The position numbers were made by a program, and so were the translations under genes. A stretch of 64,000 bases of DNA from Anthostomella pinea (lineage: Eukaryota; Ascomycota; Sordariomycetes; Xylariales; Xylariaceae): contig CAUWAG010000020.1 of assembly GCA_963556695.1 (NCBI GenBank), forward strand, positions 1,488,001 through 1,552,000. Direction: 5' to 3'. This document shows positions 22,701 through 34,427 of this stretch, one piece after another. Position 1 is the stretch's first letter. The number at the start of each line of letters is the position of its first letter. Below the pieces are notes generated by a model. It was not told the origin of the DNA. It worked only from the letters and a program-made list of their open reading frames with translations, and did no database searches.

Positions 22701-24178
22701 ACGTAGCTGACAAGCGAGTGGCATTACCAGCGAGTTGGCACATGTCATGAACTTTTTAACCAACACGATTCAAACCATTATATCTCCACCAACAACAATG
22801 GTACCGCGTTACAATAAATCAGACTTACAGCTAGCTGTCCAAGCTAAATAACGTGACCCTCATATTTCTATATTTCAGCTTGCGAAACTCTTTAACATCC
22901 CTCGTTCCATTTTGAGCAATATAATTAAAGGAATGCCATCACAATACGACAGCATGCCTAATACTTTGAAACTTACGGTTTCCAAAGAGAATGCCATTCT
23001 TTCCTTTATGATTGACCTGGATGCGCGAGCATTTCTACCCTGGCATAGTTATGTTGAAGATATGGTGAATCAATTGTTAGCAGTACGTGAGGCAGGACAT
23101 ATTAGAAAGAATTGGACGTGGAACTTCATTAAACATACATTAAGCCTCCGGACGCATTTTCATCGCAGGATAGATTACCAGAGGGTCTTGAACAAAGATC
23201 CAGACGCGTATCGCGCGTGATTTCGCCAAATTGCAGCGCAATTATAAAACAGGGTATCCAAGACACGGATATTTATAACTTTAATAAGACTGGGTTTATG
23301 ATGGGCATTATTGGGTCAGTATAGTCATTACAAGTGCCAAAAGATGTGTCAGGCCTCAACAAGCTTAGCAAGGTAACAAAGAATAGTTTATAGCAATCTC
23401 TGTTATTAATATTAATGGTTAGGTGGTCCGGCCATTTATTATTCTATAGGCAAAACCTGTGACGGCCTGCACAGACCTTCCCACATGACAAGTGGATACT
23501 TCCCAATAGAGGAAGGATCTGACCAGAAGATCCCCTTAAAGGGGCAACCTCCTACTGTATCTATCTCTCTCTCTCTCTTCCTTTCTTCTCTAGTCTTGAT
23601 ATTCTCGTCAATAGAATAATAGCTGCTTGCTGCCGGCCATGTCCCAGCTCCTCAGTACGCTCGCCGTGACAAAACCCACCTCGTGTCATGATATCGCGAG
23701 ACGACATTACCACATGATTAGAAGGTGGCCGTGTCTGACAATAGATGGACTACAAATGAGATCAGTTTGAAATGGATTCAGTATTTTGACAAATATACCA
23801 GACTATGTATGACTGCCGGTAAATGCCTCCTCATCCTAGATAGTCACGAAAGCCACTATATCCAGGTCTTTAAAAATTATTATTATTATAATAGTATCAT
23901 TACTTTTTATATGCCTGCCTACTCGTTATACAGGCTCCAGCCTTTAGATGTCAGTTGTTTCAGCTTGATCAAACAAGCTTATGGTTGCTTAAGTGAGGAT
24001 CTTATCCGGCGTCATATAACCCATATTTTGAAGGGGGACTTTCTCACAGCGTTTTGTGAAGCACACAACACTGTAATGACACCATAAAACATTCAAGCAG
24101 GTTTTAGTGTCACTGGCCTTCTTGTTGACATAGAAAGTGTTATTTCAAAGCTGGATGCTGTTGCTATTGTATAAAACT
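22701..24178 (+). pseudogene. Fot1-like (Tc1/mariner-pogo) transposase, degraded
   Basis: The element leader starts at 22701 with ACGTAGCTGACAAGCGAG, preceded by TA. An ATG at 22798 opens a transposase reading MVPRYNKSDLQLAVQAK, then a stop. It continues with a psq/HTH segment, a CENPB-type domain (SYVEDMVNQLLAVREAGHI, NFIKHTLSLRTHFHRR) and, past an inserted LTR, the DDE core (SDNRWTTNEISLKWI, LLILDSHESH, FYMPAYSLYRLQPLDVSCF). Stops lie near 22849, 23218, 23248, 23290 and 23430, plus others. The protein would have been about 450-500 aa. The 3' end is lost: no inverted copy of the leader is found downstream, where a second LTR lies. A far more mutated sister copy occupies 11873-14166. Confidence 0.75.
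23458..23671 (+). repeat. Solo LTR, family D copy 1 (214 bp), inside the transposase
   Basis: Starts TGTGACGGCC and ends CGCCGTGACA, with an exact AAACC duplication (23453-23457 and 23672-23676). Deleting the LTR and one AAACC restores a continuous transposase reading across the junction (GK|THLVS), so the target was an intact coding stretch. It contains a TCTC microsatellite. Confidence 0.8.
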
Positions 24179-24392
24179 TGTCACGGGGAGCGTACTGAGG
24201 AGCTGTGACATGACCGGCAGCAAGCAGCTATTACTCTATTGACGAGAATATCAAGACTAGAGAGGAAAGGAAGAGAGAGAGAGAAATAGGTACAGTGTGA
24301 TGTTGCCCCTTTCAGGGGATCCTCTGGTCAGATCCTTCCCCTATTGGGAAGTATCCACTTGTCATGTGGGAAGGTCTATGCAGGCCGTCACA
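24179..24392 (-). repeat. Solo LTR, family D copy 2 (214 bp), inverted
   Basis: Reverse-complement copy of 23458-23671 with scattered differences. The flanks AAACT and GGTGT do not match. Its insertion, or a later rearrangement, removed the 3' end of the Fot1-like element. Confidence 0.7.
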
Positions 24393-27300
24393 GGTGTTAT
24401 TTTGTTAATCGTATGTGAATTGACGTTATATATAATACGTAGAAAAATAAAAGTATTCAATTGAATTTTAACATAGTAATTATTAAGTTTATTATAAATA
24501 AATACATTAAACGTGTAAATTACGTTTATAAAAACTAAGTTTGTCGGTTTTATTAATTTCAAAGTGCCTTATATGTATATAAATAGTAATTATATATCGT
24601 AAAATACTTAACATATTTTTATTATTAATTGAAGCTAAATAATAGTAATTATTAATACGTAGTGGTTAATATGAAAATAAAATAAAAAATAAACGTGTAC
24701 TGTAAAGAACTACGGGATATATTAAGCGGATATCGGAATATTGCTAAGGTGATTTATATCAATAAAAAATTCTATATTTTACCATTATAATTCACTTTGT
24801 TTATAGAAACATTCAATTTGAATTATTTACATTGATTTATTTACTACAGCTAGTAAAGAGTAATTCAATCTTCCAATATATTAAGCTATATTTATCCGAT
24901 TATTTTATGGAAAATGATTAAATAAGTTAGTTTATAATATTTATGTAAAGCAATGCTAGGAAAAAAGTTCCTTTTTTAACATACGATACAACGATAATTA
25001 TAAAAATAAAAAAGAAGTAAGATAAAGAAACTTACTGATTATTTATACGATAAAAAATTATCAAACGGTATTAATAATCTTTTTTATAAGTCGATAGGTT
25101 TTAATAGCGAACTGTTCCGAGATTAATTCAAGATATGATATATACTTATATGTTACGAATCAACGAACGGTGCGGCCTGATAGCAGACCTAGAAGGGACG
25201 ATTGAAAACAGATTGACCAGAGAGTGGGGTGCTGATCAGTGGAGAGATCGGAGCAACGGAGCAACAGTACACAGATGACGCAACCAGCAGAGCCTGGGTC
25301 ACGTGACTAAGAATTTGGAACACTAGATCACCATGGTGATCCAGTGAGCAGGATCACCTTGGATCACTGGTGATCCAGGGTGAGCCACCTAATTAGTGAG
25401 GGAGAGATTGGATGTATAAGGACAGACATTTCCCAACCAGATAGATAGACAGTCTCTACCTCAGTGATCAATTCAAGCATCTTAGCCAACCCTAAGGTGG
25501 GAGAAATCTCCTGACGACTCGACTACACAGTGAACCCAGTTCAGACCAAGCCCCAGTATCAGAGTGTCTTCTAGTTACAGAAGCCTCTATCGTTCTTTGT
25601 GTTGACTTACCTCAGAACATAAACCATATAAAACCTTTGAGCCTTGTAAGTTAGACGGCTCGTCACATTATAACGTATTAATTTAATGGTTTTTATTTAT
25701 ATTATTACATAGTACGACTTAAAAATATATTTGAAGGCTTTATAAATAAACTTTGAAAGCTTAAAATAATTTTACGTCAAAAGCTAGAAAATTTTAAACA
25801 TATTTAAAAGATTAAACGTAAGTTTTTCTATCGTCGCACTAAAAAAAAGGGTTAACGAAATAAAGTACGTATATCAAATTGTTAATTCAATGTATAGCTT
25901 TTCATTAAATAATATTGAGGACATTTTATGTTACATGTATCGCGAATTATTATTAAGTAAAACTATTTTATAAAATCAGGATTCAAAAAAAAGATAGTTA
26001 TAATTAATTTAAATTAATTTTAAAATATTAACGGTTACGTTATGTTCTTTTTTTACCATATTTCAAATTACGTAAAGATCGATATATATCTATAATATAT
26101 TATATAAATATACATTAATGCTTATATAAGTATAACATTTATGGTATTAATTTAACGTTTATAAAAAGGTAAATTTTTTTAAATAGATACTGTAAGTTAT
26201 ACGTGCAAATGAGTAGAAGAAAAGTTATTATTGTTAGAAACTTATTCGAATTTTTTCGAACTTAATCGTATATTATTCAACGGACAAGAAATTAAATTAA
26301 ACGATTATTTGTTTATGATAAAAACTCAGAAAATACTTAAAATAAAGGTGGTAAAATTGACTTGAAATAAAGCAATTCGGACGATAAAAAGTTGGTATTA
26401 TAGAACAGCCTAAAAAAAAAGCTAATATTAAATAAATATATTAACGAGGTTTATCAATTTATATTAATATATTATTTAACTTTTAAAAAACAAGTTTATT
26501 TTATTAAAAATATATGTGCTTTATATTGAAATAAGTTATAAAAAGCTTATCAACTAAAAAAACTATTATTTTATTCAAAGCTAGTTAAACCCGTTAAATA
26601 TTATGGAAAAGACCGTTTAAAAACTATAAATATGTAAATCTAATTATTACTTTAAATTTTATTATACGTATATTAAAGAATTTAATTAAAAAGGCTTAAA
26701 AATTTATATAGGATATTAATATAGTACGAAAAAGGCTATAATTAATAGGTATGGGTTGCCATTACAATGATAATTACGAATCTTTTATTTGTTTTATAAA
26801 TTGCTTTGTAAGAATATTTACGTCTATATTGAGGTAAGAAATAAGTAAAGGTTAATTATCTTTTTACCGCTATTGAAAGATGATTTTATTAATGGCTTAT
26901 TAATTTAAATGAAAGGACAGTAAATGAAAATGTTTTTTTTAAATCCAAAAGCTTAAATATGAACGATATAGATATATAAGATAAGAATAATATTAAAATA
27001 ATACGAACATTTATTATCATAAATGTTATTAAAAGTTTATAAGTAGCGTATCTTGTTATAATCTTTCCTTTCTTATCTATAACCTTTTTAAATAATAAAT
27101 CGAGAATAAAATAAGGTCATTGCGTATAAAAGAAAACATAATATTATAAGAGTCTTTCACGAATTTTTAAAACGCTTTACTTTTAATATTTCGAAACAAT
27201 AAGCGAGTAAGCTATATACTTTTACATTTATCTTTTAGATTATTCTTATCGTTTGTTTTCAACCTTTTTATTATGTACAAATTTTTAGTTTTGTTAAATC

Positions 27301-27545
27301 CTTTTTTTCGAATTGAAAACGTAATATCTAACAATTTAGTAGTAAACAATTCAATGATAAAGTTAAAACTTTTCGTAACATTAAAAGATATCGTTAAAGT
27401 AATTAGTTATAAAACCTGGTTTTTATTTAAACAATTATCATTTCACTTGTTTAATATATACGACGTGCTATTTATTTCTCATAGAAAAAAAAAATATTAT
27501 TATTAAATAAGGTATTATATTATTCATAATATTATATTACTATTT
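24393..27545. repeat. Extremely AT-rich RIP-type block
   Basis: More than 3 kb of A/T-dominated sequence, full of stops in all frames, with homopolymer A and T runs and few CpA or TpG words left. It is interrupted only by the solo LTR at 25151-25667. It presumably derives from a transposon, but I could not identify which. No gene is supported. Confidence 0.65.
25151..25667 (+). repeat. Solo LTR, family E copy 1 (517 bp)
   Basis: Starts TGTTACGAATCAACG and ends GGCTCGTCACA, with an exact TTATA duplication (25146-25150 and 25668-25672). It has GC content typical of functional DNA inside an AT-rich block. It contains GTCACGTGAC and the palindrome ATCACCATGGTGAT. Related inverted copies are at 52023-52485 (nearly full) and 35640-35790 (partial). 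Confidence 0.8.
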
Positions 27546-27933
27546 AAAACGAGAATTTACTGCTGGTCCCGCTGGATTTGGTGGATGGCGTCGCCATTTT
27601 CAGCGGCTCCAGCAGTGATTATGGGAGTCAGAATTTGGGTACTAGTCAAGTCATATATACTTTACTAGGCTCTCGGCTCGTCCGAACATGCCATCATGTC
27701 TTGTGCGTGTTCTTGGCTTGGCACATGAGCCATTTCTGGCTCCAGTACGTCTGTCCCATTTCCTGAACCCTTCCTCCGGTTCTCTCCCTTTGCCACACTT
27801 ACATGCCTACTTTGGATCTCAGGACCAGGACCCACCAAGGATGGCAGCATTGATTCATAAATGACTGCACTGCCATCTATCTCTCTTCTTTCAAACTGAG
27901 TAATAGTCATAGTTACAGTATCGTTCAAAGTGC
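27546..27933. other. Normal-composition stretch upstream of the DUF3435 gene
   Basis: Base composition returns abruptly to normal at about 27550. No coding feature is recognised. It may hold the promoter or a lost first exon of the recombinase gene, or the edge of an older mobile element. Confidence 0.3.
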
Positions 27934-30596
27934 TTGCCTCCTCGTCACTATGACCACTCCAACTTTACATACCTCCAAACACCAAAATACGGATTTCCTC
28001 AAGTGCTTCTCTTCTTTCGAAAACAAGAAAAGGCAATATCCAAGCCTCTGTCAGTTGAGGAGCATGTTAAGTTTTGCATGCGTGCCAAGTCTGTAAAGTA
28101 CGTCAGACCAAAGCTATCAGAGGGAACTGAGATCAACATTGGCGGGATACTGGGCAAGTGGAAACTGTATGCCCTATGGAAACCTTCACTTTTCAAACCT
28201 TTACTTCCCGTTTTTAGCTGATCCATATTTCAGTTTCTGTAAAGAGCTTCTGAAGACAGAAGACTGGCGGACAGTCATCAAGACGATAGAGGTGTTGATT
28301 ATTATAGATTTCTGCCTACACATATACGAATCAGACAGAGTAAAGGCTCAAGATTCATTGAAGCAGTATTTTTGGCGATTCCAACAGTTATACACTTCCT
28401 AAACCGGGAACTTCATGAACCGTAATGATTCTTATTTGGTCTACGCGGTTAGTAATCATATCAACCCAGAGCATGCTCTAATGACTGACTAGTTCATAGT
28501 ATATGCATGCCGTTCTTGTTCCACTGTACTGCCTTCGTCCTCCCAACACCAATAAACCAGTTCTAGGGGTGGAGGCCCTCCGTTCTATCCTGACTTTCAA
28601 CATCGCCTACGATCCAGCCATTCAACCTCTCAAAAGGCAACTTGTCCAACTATCAGGCTGCTACTAACTCCTTTGCTACACAGGTGTGCGGCCGGCTGAG
28701 CTCATCTGCAACGAGCAAAAAAAGCCTAAAGACGGCACGGTGGAAGAAATCTTTAGTGTAAATAGCGTTTCGTCCATTTGCACTGATTCTCGCTTTATAA
28801 ACAGCACTGGGCAGGGGGAACTTGACAAGAGTGAAGTCAAAGAGATTACAGATGATGGCAAAGGAGAGGTAGGGGTGAGCAAGAATAGAGGAGAGCAGCA
28901 AGGTAAGGATCAAAAATCGTTGGTCCTTTCCCGGCTGCTATTACAAGAGACAGTTGAACATGGAAGACCAGAGGCCCTTTGTTACGAAGACATTCTGCTG
29001 ATGATAGTGCGTCACCTGGAGTTTGGTCGACCGATCCCGGCGATGGCTATCAAATTCGTTTACCACAAAGGGTGCAACAATAAACCAAGACCGTAAGTTG
29101 AGTTATGGGATTCCTCCTTCATGATAATATTAACTGGCATTCGGTACTAATAAGTCTCTAATACTATTTTCTACTTTACTCCAACAAAAAAATTGATCTT
29201 CTGTCTGGTGAGCCTGATAATTGGTATAGCTCTTGATAATTGTGCTTTTGATGCTCCAAGCTTAGTTGATGCCTCAAGTGTGATAAAGGTAAAACCATGG
29301 GGGCCCATGCAATACATGCCACTGCGATGGAAAGAGTCAATGCGAAGGAAAGCCGTATTCCAACGTATCAAGGGTGCAGAACTTTCAGATGACGAGGCCA
29401 TGATTTATGCTAAGCTCCGTGATGATATGGGTGAGCAGAGTCTCAATGCCGGGTTCGAGGAGTGATGGACTCCGAAGTTCTGCCAGAGAGGCGTAGGCAA
29501 TGCTGTGAATGGTATGTGCAAGCTACCTTTGATTATGACAGACATTCTAATCACAGATTACCTAGGCGACGCACCGGATTCGATCCGGGATCAGATGATG
29601 CGTCATGATCCCAAGTTTGCTACCTTTCACAGTGCTTACCAAAATCACAACCTTCAATTTGACAGCCAGAACGCATTCCTAGAGGAGGAGAAACAGGTCC
29701 AGCTATTCAAACTCTTTGCCCATATCAGTATCTCGCGGGATCCTCGCGCAGTGAGAGACATGATTCCCGAGGATATATGGAGTAATCTCCCACCAGACCC
29801 CGAGATCAGCGAACTCGAAGCGCTACGTGCCGAACTCAAGGGCGGCCAGCATCGACTTGTCAGTAACGAGCATAAAGCCAAGATCCGCCAGCTTACCTAT
29901 ACCATCTCTTTGAAACGTACAAATCGCGATAAGCTTATTATCAAGAAATATTACAAAGACTACTTCTATAATGGTCCTACCCGGGACATTGAGCGGCAAG
30001 CCTGGGGGGAAGAGAAAGATGAATACGTAAAGCCAAAGCTGTATCTAAACATCCCCAAACGCGCTCGACTGGCTGAGCTGCTGTGCCATCAACCAGAGCA
30101 TTGGAGCCAAGAACGGATCTCAGAAGCTCGAGTTGAGGTTATTGACCTATACGCAGCTCTTTGTAAGAAAAGAGAGACAATTAAAGGAAAACTGATCCGT
30201 GCAAGACAAGGTGATGCACTAGCTCAGCCTAAGCCTGTATCACTACAACAATTGCCTTTGGTTCTAAAGTTGAATCAGTGTCCGGACTGCATAAGGGATG
30301 AGAGAATCTCTCACGAGGAGCATTCTTACAAATACTGTCGCAGTACCGTTAGGAATGACCATTTTGATGATCAGCACCTGCCAGTTCATGAGCGTGCGGC
30401 TTTGCGTAGAGAGCTTCAGGTTTGCAGACATCCAGATTGTATCAAGGCCGGGGTCAAACTAGGTAATTTGAATGAGTTCAGAAACCATATACAGAAGGTT
30501 CATAATGTGCCTCTTCGATCTGTTGATCAGGCACAAGCCCGGCGGATGCAGAAAGTACGGGCTAAAAATCAGGCATGTCAAAGGGTTCCTAGCTAG
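27934..30596 (+). pseudogene. DUF3435 (FluG-type) tyrosine recombinase, degraded
   Basis: Several collinear blocks follow the DUF3435 layout. There is a helical N-terminal part (LLKTEDWRTVIKTIEVL, about 28240) and the first catalytic Arg region (TGVRPAEL, about 28682). RPEALCYEDILLMIVRH follows, then an intron-like gap at 29095-29160, then PTKKLIFCLVSLIIGIAL and YAKLRDDMGEQSL. The second Arg block reads FCQRGVGNAVN where family members usually have two Arg before Gly. The box around the catalytic Tyr is MMRHDPKFATFHSAYQ. The 363-codon last exon (29505-30596) is open and ends in Cys/His-rich finger-like segments (CPDCIRDERISHEEH; CRHPDCIKAG...HIQKVH). Stops near 28402, 28490, 28665 and 29465 and a frame change near 28220 kill the gene. 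Family members integrate or excise DNA using a Tyr nucleophile. Confidence 0.75.
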
Positions 30597-31049
30597 ATGA
30601 ACTATTTAAGCATATATTATTTCAAATCGCCCGATAGGCTGGCACCAAATCCTTGGGGCACCTATAACTTTCTTCATGATCAATTTGGGCCTATAAACTT
30701 CGTTTGATCATTTATTGCAAACGATTCAGAGCATGTCGCTAAAGGAGGCAAGTATTTGCAAAAACAGAATTAACAGGATATATTGCCATTCTGATGACTT
30801 GTGGTACGCGCGTTATATCTGGTATAGGGGAGGCAGAAACACATGGCGGACAGAACCATCGCACTGGCAGAAGTGCTTAGCGCTGGCAGAAACGCTCAGC
30901 TGGCAGAAAGTGCTTAGCGCTGGCAGAAACAGATTGTCAGAGGCTACAGGTCTGTAGAAAATGTGCCAAAGATCATCGACACGTATGACGAGGACAGAAT
31001 TGGATGTCCTGGGACAGAAGTGGAGTGGCTGGCGAGCCTTTGCTGGCCT
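30597..31049. other. Spacer with short GCTGGCAGAA repeats
   Basis: At 30855-30935 the word CTGGCAGAA recurs five times in a degenerate tandem array with AGTGCTTAGCG between copies. At 31001-31025 one reversed unit of the minisatellite found at 31626 occurs. No gene is supported. Confidence 0.4.
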
Positions 31050-31627
31050 GTACAGGCTTATCGCATCCAGAACTGGCCATGGAGACTTGACCTGGTACCA
31101 CAGGAGGTTCAAGCACGAAGAACACTACAACTGTTCTTGCGGGAGAATCAAAACGCGAGCCCACTTTGCCTTCTGTAACAGAGCCCTCACAAAACGGTCT
31201 AGGTGGCCACAAAGGAACCGCGGACACAACGGAGAACCCGAACCAGAAGGGCTACACGAAAGTCTGTCCCAGGGTTACAGAACATCAATTCATCGACCAC
31301 CAGGTGTAACTGCGCCTGTTATCACATCTCTGTATTACTTTTACCATCTTTCCTTATGTTTTCTTTTTCTTCCAGCTTATAGCCTTTTAGACGCAAGGCA
31401 CTAACTGTCAAAGCGAGAGGAGTTCCTCGACGCTATTTGGACCAGATATCACAGAGCACGAGGAATAACATGTGTGCCCTCGAGGTTCGATTTGCAGGTT
31501 ATAGTGGGAAATAGGGAGTCATACCCCGCTTCCATACAGTAAGGCTTGTATGTTAGCCCCTGAGATAGTCACCTGCACGCCAAATGTCCACAAGGATCTG
31601 GAGCCTCGAGCCCCTATGGCGTTAAAT
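31050..31627 (+). mobile_element. LINE 3' fragment (Tad1-like)
   Basis: Encodes the C-terminal Cys/His module typical of fungal LINE ORF2 proteins (TGHGDLTWYHRRFKHEE, then YNCSCGRIKTRAHFAFC, about 31070-31180) and ends in a 3' UTR with GCCCCTATGGCGTTAAAT. The last 55 bp are the reverse complement of 37803-37855. Everything upstream of the finger is missing, so this is a heavily 5'-truncated copy. Confidence 0.55.
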
Positions 31628-31716
31628 CAGGACATCCAATTCTGTTTCAGGACCACTTCTGTCCCAGGACATCCAATTCTGTCCCAGGACCACTTGTGTC
31701 CCAGGACATCCAATTC
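31626..31716 (+). repeat. Minisatellite, composite unit of about 37 bp
   Basis: Alternating units CAGGACATCCAATTCTG and CAGGACCACTTCTGTCC, five in all, directly follow the LINE 3' end where a tail would be expected. One reversed unit lies at 31001-31025, upstream of the same LINE fragment. Confidence 0.65.
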
Positions 31717-32297
31717 GAACAATACTAAACCAGTCTTGCGTTGGTAAACCTCTGTGTCTGCGCGTGTTGCGACTCCATTATGGGGTTGAATAGGCTGTAT
31801 ATTGCTTACAGCACCAGGCTACATGTAGCAAGTAACAGGTGGTGCCGGGAAAGGAACTAATGGATTGCTTTAGTTATGCAGACGGTTTGAATGAAATTTA
31901 TTACACCCGGAGGTACTAAACCTATAGGGCACCAGTGCTATTATATATATTTGATGCCTGCATTATGGCATAGTCTCGTCCAGCCCATTCTTTTCCTTGT
32001 GGTGATAGATTCTTGGCGGTTAAGGCCATCCCCTATTCGAACTTTGCAGACAGTTGAACTTGAAGACAACTCCTTCAAGTGTTTAGCATCCTATATACAG
32101 CAGCTAAAGCATATCCGTCGGGTCAGTTCTCAAACAATGGATGGCGATGTCTTTGTGTTTAATTTTCCTGTTATAGTCTTCCTGTGTGGCTATAGTATAC
32201 GAAACAGTCGCTCGAACTGCCGCCATGTTAGGCGTCCATCTGTCTGGGTCTGAACTGGTCTTTCGTCCTATGAAGAAATAAAGGCTTGTTGTTGTGC
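31717..32297. other. No gene recognised
   Basis: Only a short frame (31891-32253 plus) without domain or splice support. Confidence 0.35.
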
Positions 32298-32389
32298 GAA
32301 GGGCCAGTCAAGTAGCCTCTCTTGCTTATCTAATCGTCTCTTGCGCTTATCTAATCATACAGGTGGAATGGGAATCGCGCGGATCCATC
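32298..32389 (+). repeat. Diverged 3' part of a family A LTR
   Basis: Follows the 3' half of the LTR at 10945-11148: GCCAGTCAAGTAGCCTCTC, then CTTATCTAATCATACA, then GGAATCGC and GGATCCATCA. Gaps separate the blocks. No target duplication is visible. Confidence 0.4.
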
Positions 32390-32468
32390 ACCCCTGTACC
32401 CTCAATTGATTCTGAGGCCAACCTATCCCAGTCAACCACAGGTTGCCAGGGAGCACCTGCAGCACTGA

Positions 32469-33122
32469 GTGATTGCGCCCCGCGTTCTGTTGGTCAATAT
32501 ACAGAGCTCTCGCCATGTCCAAAGTGCCGCTCCCATCAAATCATCTAAAGAACCAACATCACACATTCTATATCTATACTGTCGCCGAATCGTGTCGTGG
32601 CTTGAGAGCGTCGAGCCCAGCACCTCAACAAGCGCATATCAACAATCGCCTAAGAGCTTGAAACGCAGACGACAACAAATGCCTATGCTGACCGCATCCT
32701 CCACCGATCTGAACATCGAAGCCGATGCGACAACCCCTTCTACCAAGAGACCACGACCGAATGACCTTGATGACTTGGATCAAACGCCAAGGTTATGGGG
32801 CAAGACGTGGTCAGACTCGGGCAGAATGCTCGAAATGGAAGGCGTCCATTGGGCGGTATGCGATCTCGAGGAAGGTCTAGAGACGGTCGAAGATGATCGG
32901 TTTCTCACCGATATGATCCGAAGCTGCCGAGCCGTTGTTGCCGCTCAGCAGCTCCTGCTCGCCGGCCGTATGTTAGCTCGAGAAGTCAGAGCTTCTACCC
33001 GGCAATGGGTGCATCCTCTGAATGCCGAGAAGAGGAAACTATGGTCATCCAGACTGAAGGCACATAAGGCGCATGCTAAGATGATTGAGCTCTGCCCGGA
33101 GATATTCGGGGGAGATGTTTGA
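32469..33122 (+). CDS. Hypothetical protein, N-terminus like fungal PD-(D/E)XK nuclease-like family
   Basis: A 217-codon open frame. From about residue 38 it reads RRIVSWLESVEPSTS, then SLKRRRQQMPM, TKRPRPNDLDDLDQTPR. This arrangement (WL.S...S, KRRR, a basic KRPR and D.DQTPR) occurs at the start of a fungal family annotated as PD-(D/E)XK nuclease-like. The remaining 120 residues are helical and charged (AAQQLLLAGRMLAREVRAS) and the frame ends before any nuclease core would appear. The true start is uncertain: the first 37 residues may be intron or UTR, and an alternative ATG in another frame lies at 32515. It is either a short gene or a truncated remnant. No catalytic residues are visible, so I do not claim nuclease activity. 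Confidence 0.4.
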   Translation: MIAPRVLLVNIQSSRHVQSAAPIKSSKEPTSHILYLYCRRIVSWLESVEPSTSTSAYQQSPKSLKRRRQQMPMLTASSTDLNIEADATTPSTKRPRPNDLDDLDQTPRLWGKTWSDSGRMLEMEGVHWAVCDLEEGLETVEDDRFLTDMIRSCRAVVAAQQLLLAGRMLAREVRASTRQWVHPLNAEKRKLWSSRLKAHKAHAKMIELCPEIFGGDV

Positions 33123-33520
33123 GGGGGGGCGCTGAAAGTTGCGGAGGGCAACCTCAGAGTCCTTCCTTATCACCTGCTACTGTGACATTAGCAACTAAGG
33201 CCTGGGATACTCATCGGGATACTCATTGTTGTTCAACACAGTAATGTTTAATGACTGACAATGTGATATGGTTGCCTCAGAGCACAATGGGAATGTGAAT
33301 GATGCAAGTTAGCTCCAAGTAGTAGCGCGCATAAACGATGCTCAAAAGAAAATGCGGAAGCTGGATTAATGATGATCCAGGTTGCACCGCCACCAGGGCA
33401 TTCAAGAGGTGGACCTCGACCGATACCTCACTCACCATTGACATCCCAAACCTCCCGAGCCTCCTCACCCACAACGTGCTGTATACGAGCCAGTGCCGCG
33501 TGCGCACGGAAGACATCTAT
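33123..33520. other. Intergenic
   Basis: No feature recognised beyond short chance frames. Confidence 0.35.
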
Positions 33521-34356
33521 CCCTAGGTACCAACATGGATAAGAACGCTTGGCCCCCATCCGGTGCTCTAGCACCGGATACCGAGGCCAGGGCTGGAGTA
33601 AACACCGACGACTATGGCGACACATTGTCATTCCTACGGTGTTTCGACACCATTTTCCTCGTAGATGACTCCACCCAGATGGCGCCCTACTGGAGCGCAT
33701 CACGCCCATCACCGCCAAGTATGACTCGGACGGGATTGACATCTTCTTCCTCAACCACCGGCCCAAGAGCCTCCTGTCGGGGATGAGCTTCCGCCGATCG
33801 GGATACCGCAATATCGGCGCCTTCGGCACACACGACTCGACCGACACCAAGGATACCAGCACGGTGAATGGCATCTTCAACCGGGTAAAGCCGGGGGGAA
33901 GTGCAACATCGGTGCCCGCCTTTCCAAGGCCCTCAACTGGTACTGCGGCAAGCTCAAGGCTGAGCAGGAGGGCGCGGCGCTGCACCTGATCGTCATCACA
34001 GCGGGGCACTTCGACGACGACATCAAGCCGCCCTGGTCAGCGTCGCCAAGATGCTCGACGAGATGGACGTGCCCGAGCACCAGGTCGCCGTGCAGCTCTT
34101 CCAGATCGGCCAGCCGAGCCCCGAGGTGCAGCGCACGTTCAAGTATCTGGACGACGAGCTGCACAAGGAGGCGCAGACGCGGACATCGTCGACACGACGA
34201 CCTGGTCCGGGCAGCCCGGGTCGCTGTCGACGGATGACCTGCTCAAGGTGGTCCTCGGGGCCGTGGTCAAGAAGCTGGACGAGAGGAAGACGGCGCTGAA
34301 CCTGGACACCTCGGCCCTGGCGAGGCGGTTTGACGGGCGCAGGGGGGACTTGTAGG
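33521..34356 (+). pseudogene. vWFA-domain protein with multiple frame breaks
   Basis: Reads FLRCFDTIFLVDDSTQM (DxS of a MIDAS-like site) in frame 1. A shift with loss of about ten residues follows near 33681. Then ERITPITAKYDSDGIDIFFL and NGIFNRVKPGG appear in frame 3. A one-base break in a run of six G (33894-33899) follows, then LHLIVITAGHFDDDI. There is a further break near 34030, then VAVQLFQIGQPSPEVQRTF, and a last break near 34180 before LLKVVLGAVVKKLDERK and a stop at 34356. This is the order of a fungal vWFA family of unknown role that often occurs near heterokaryon or defence-type genes. Four or more indels in 800 bp mean either a pseudogene or poor consensus in homopolymers. Confidence 0.6.
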
Positions 34357-34427
34357 GTTATTACTTACTCATGGCACTAGCACCCCCCCCCCCTCCCTAC
34401 CCCTCCCCTAATAAGCCTTCCGGCTGA

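Noticed and set aside
23458..24392. Pair of inverted 214-bp repeats as termini of one DNA transposon
   Set aside because: One copy has its own exact 5-bp duplication, and homology of the transposase runs through that site, so the left copy is an independent LTR insertion.
33428..34009. 193-codon minus-strand frame
   Set aside because: Antisense to the vWFA pseudogene, whose plus-strand family blocks are clear.
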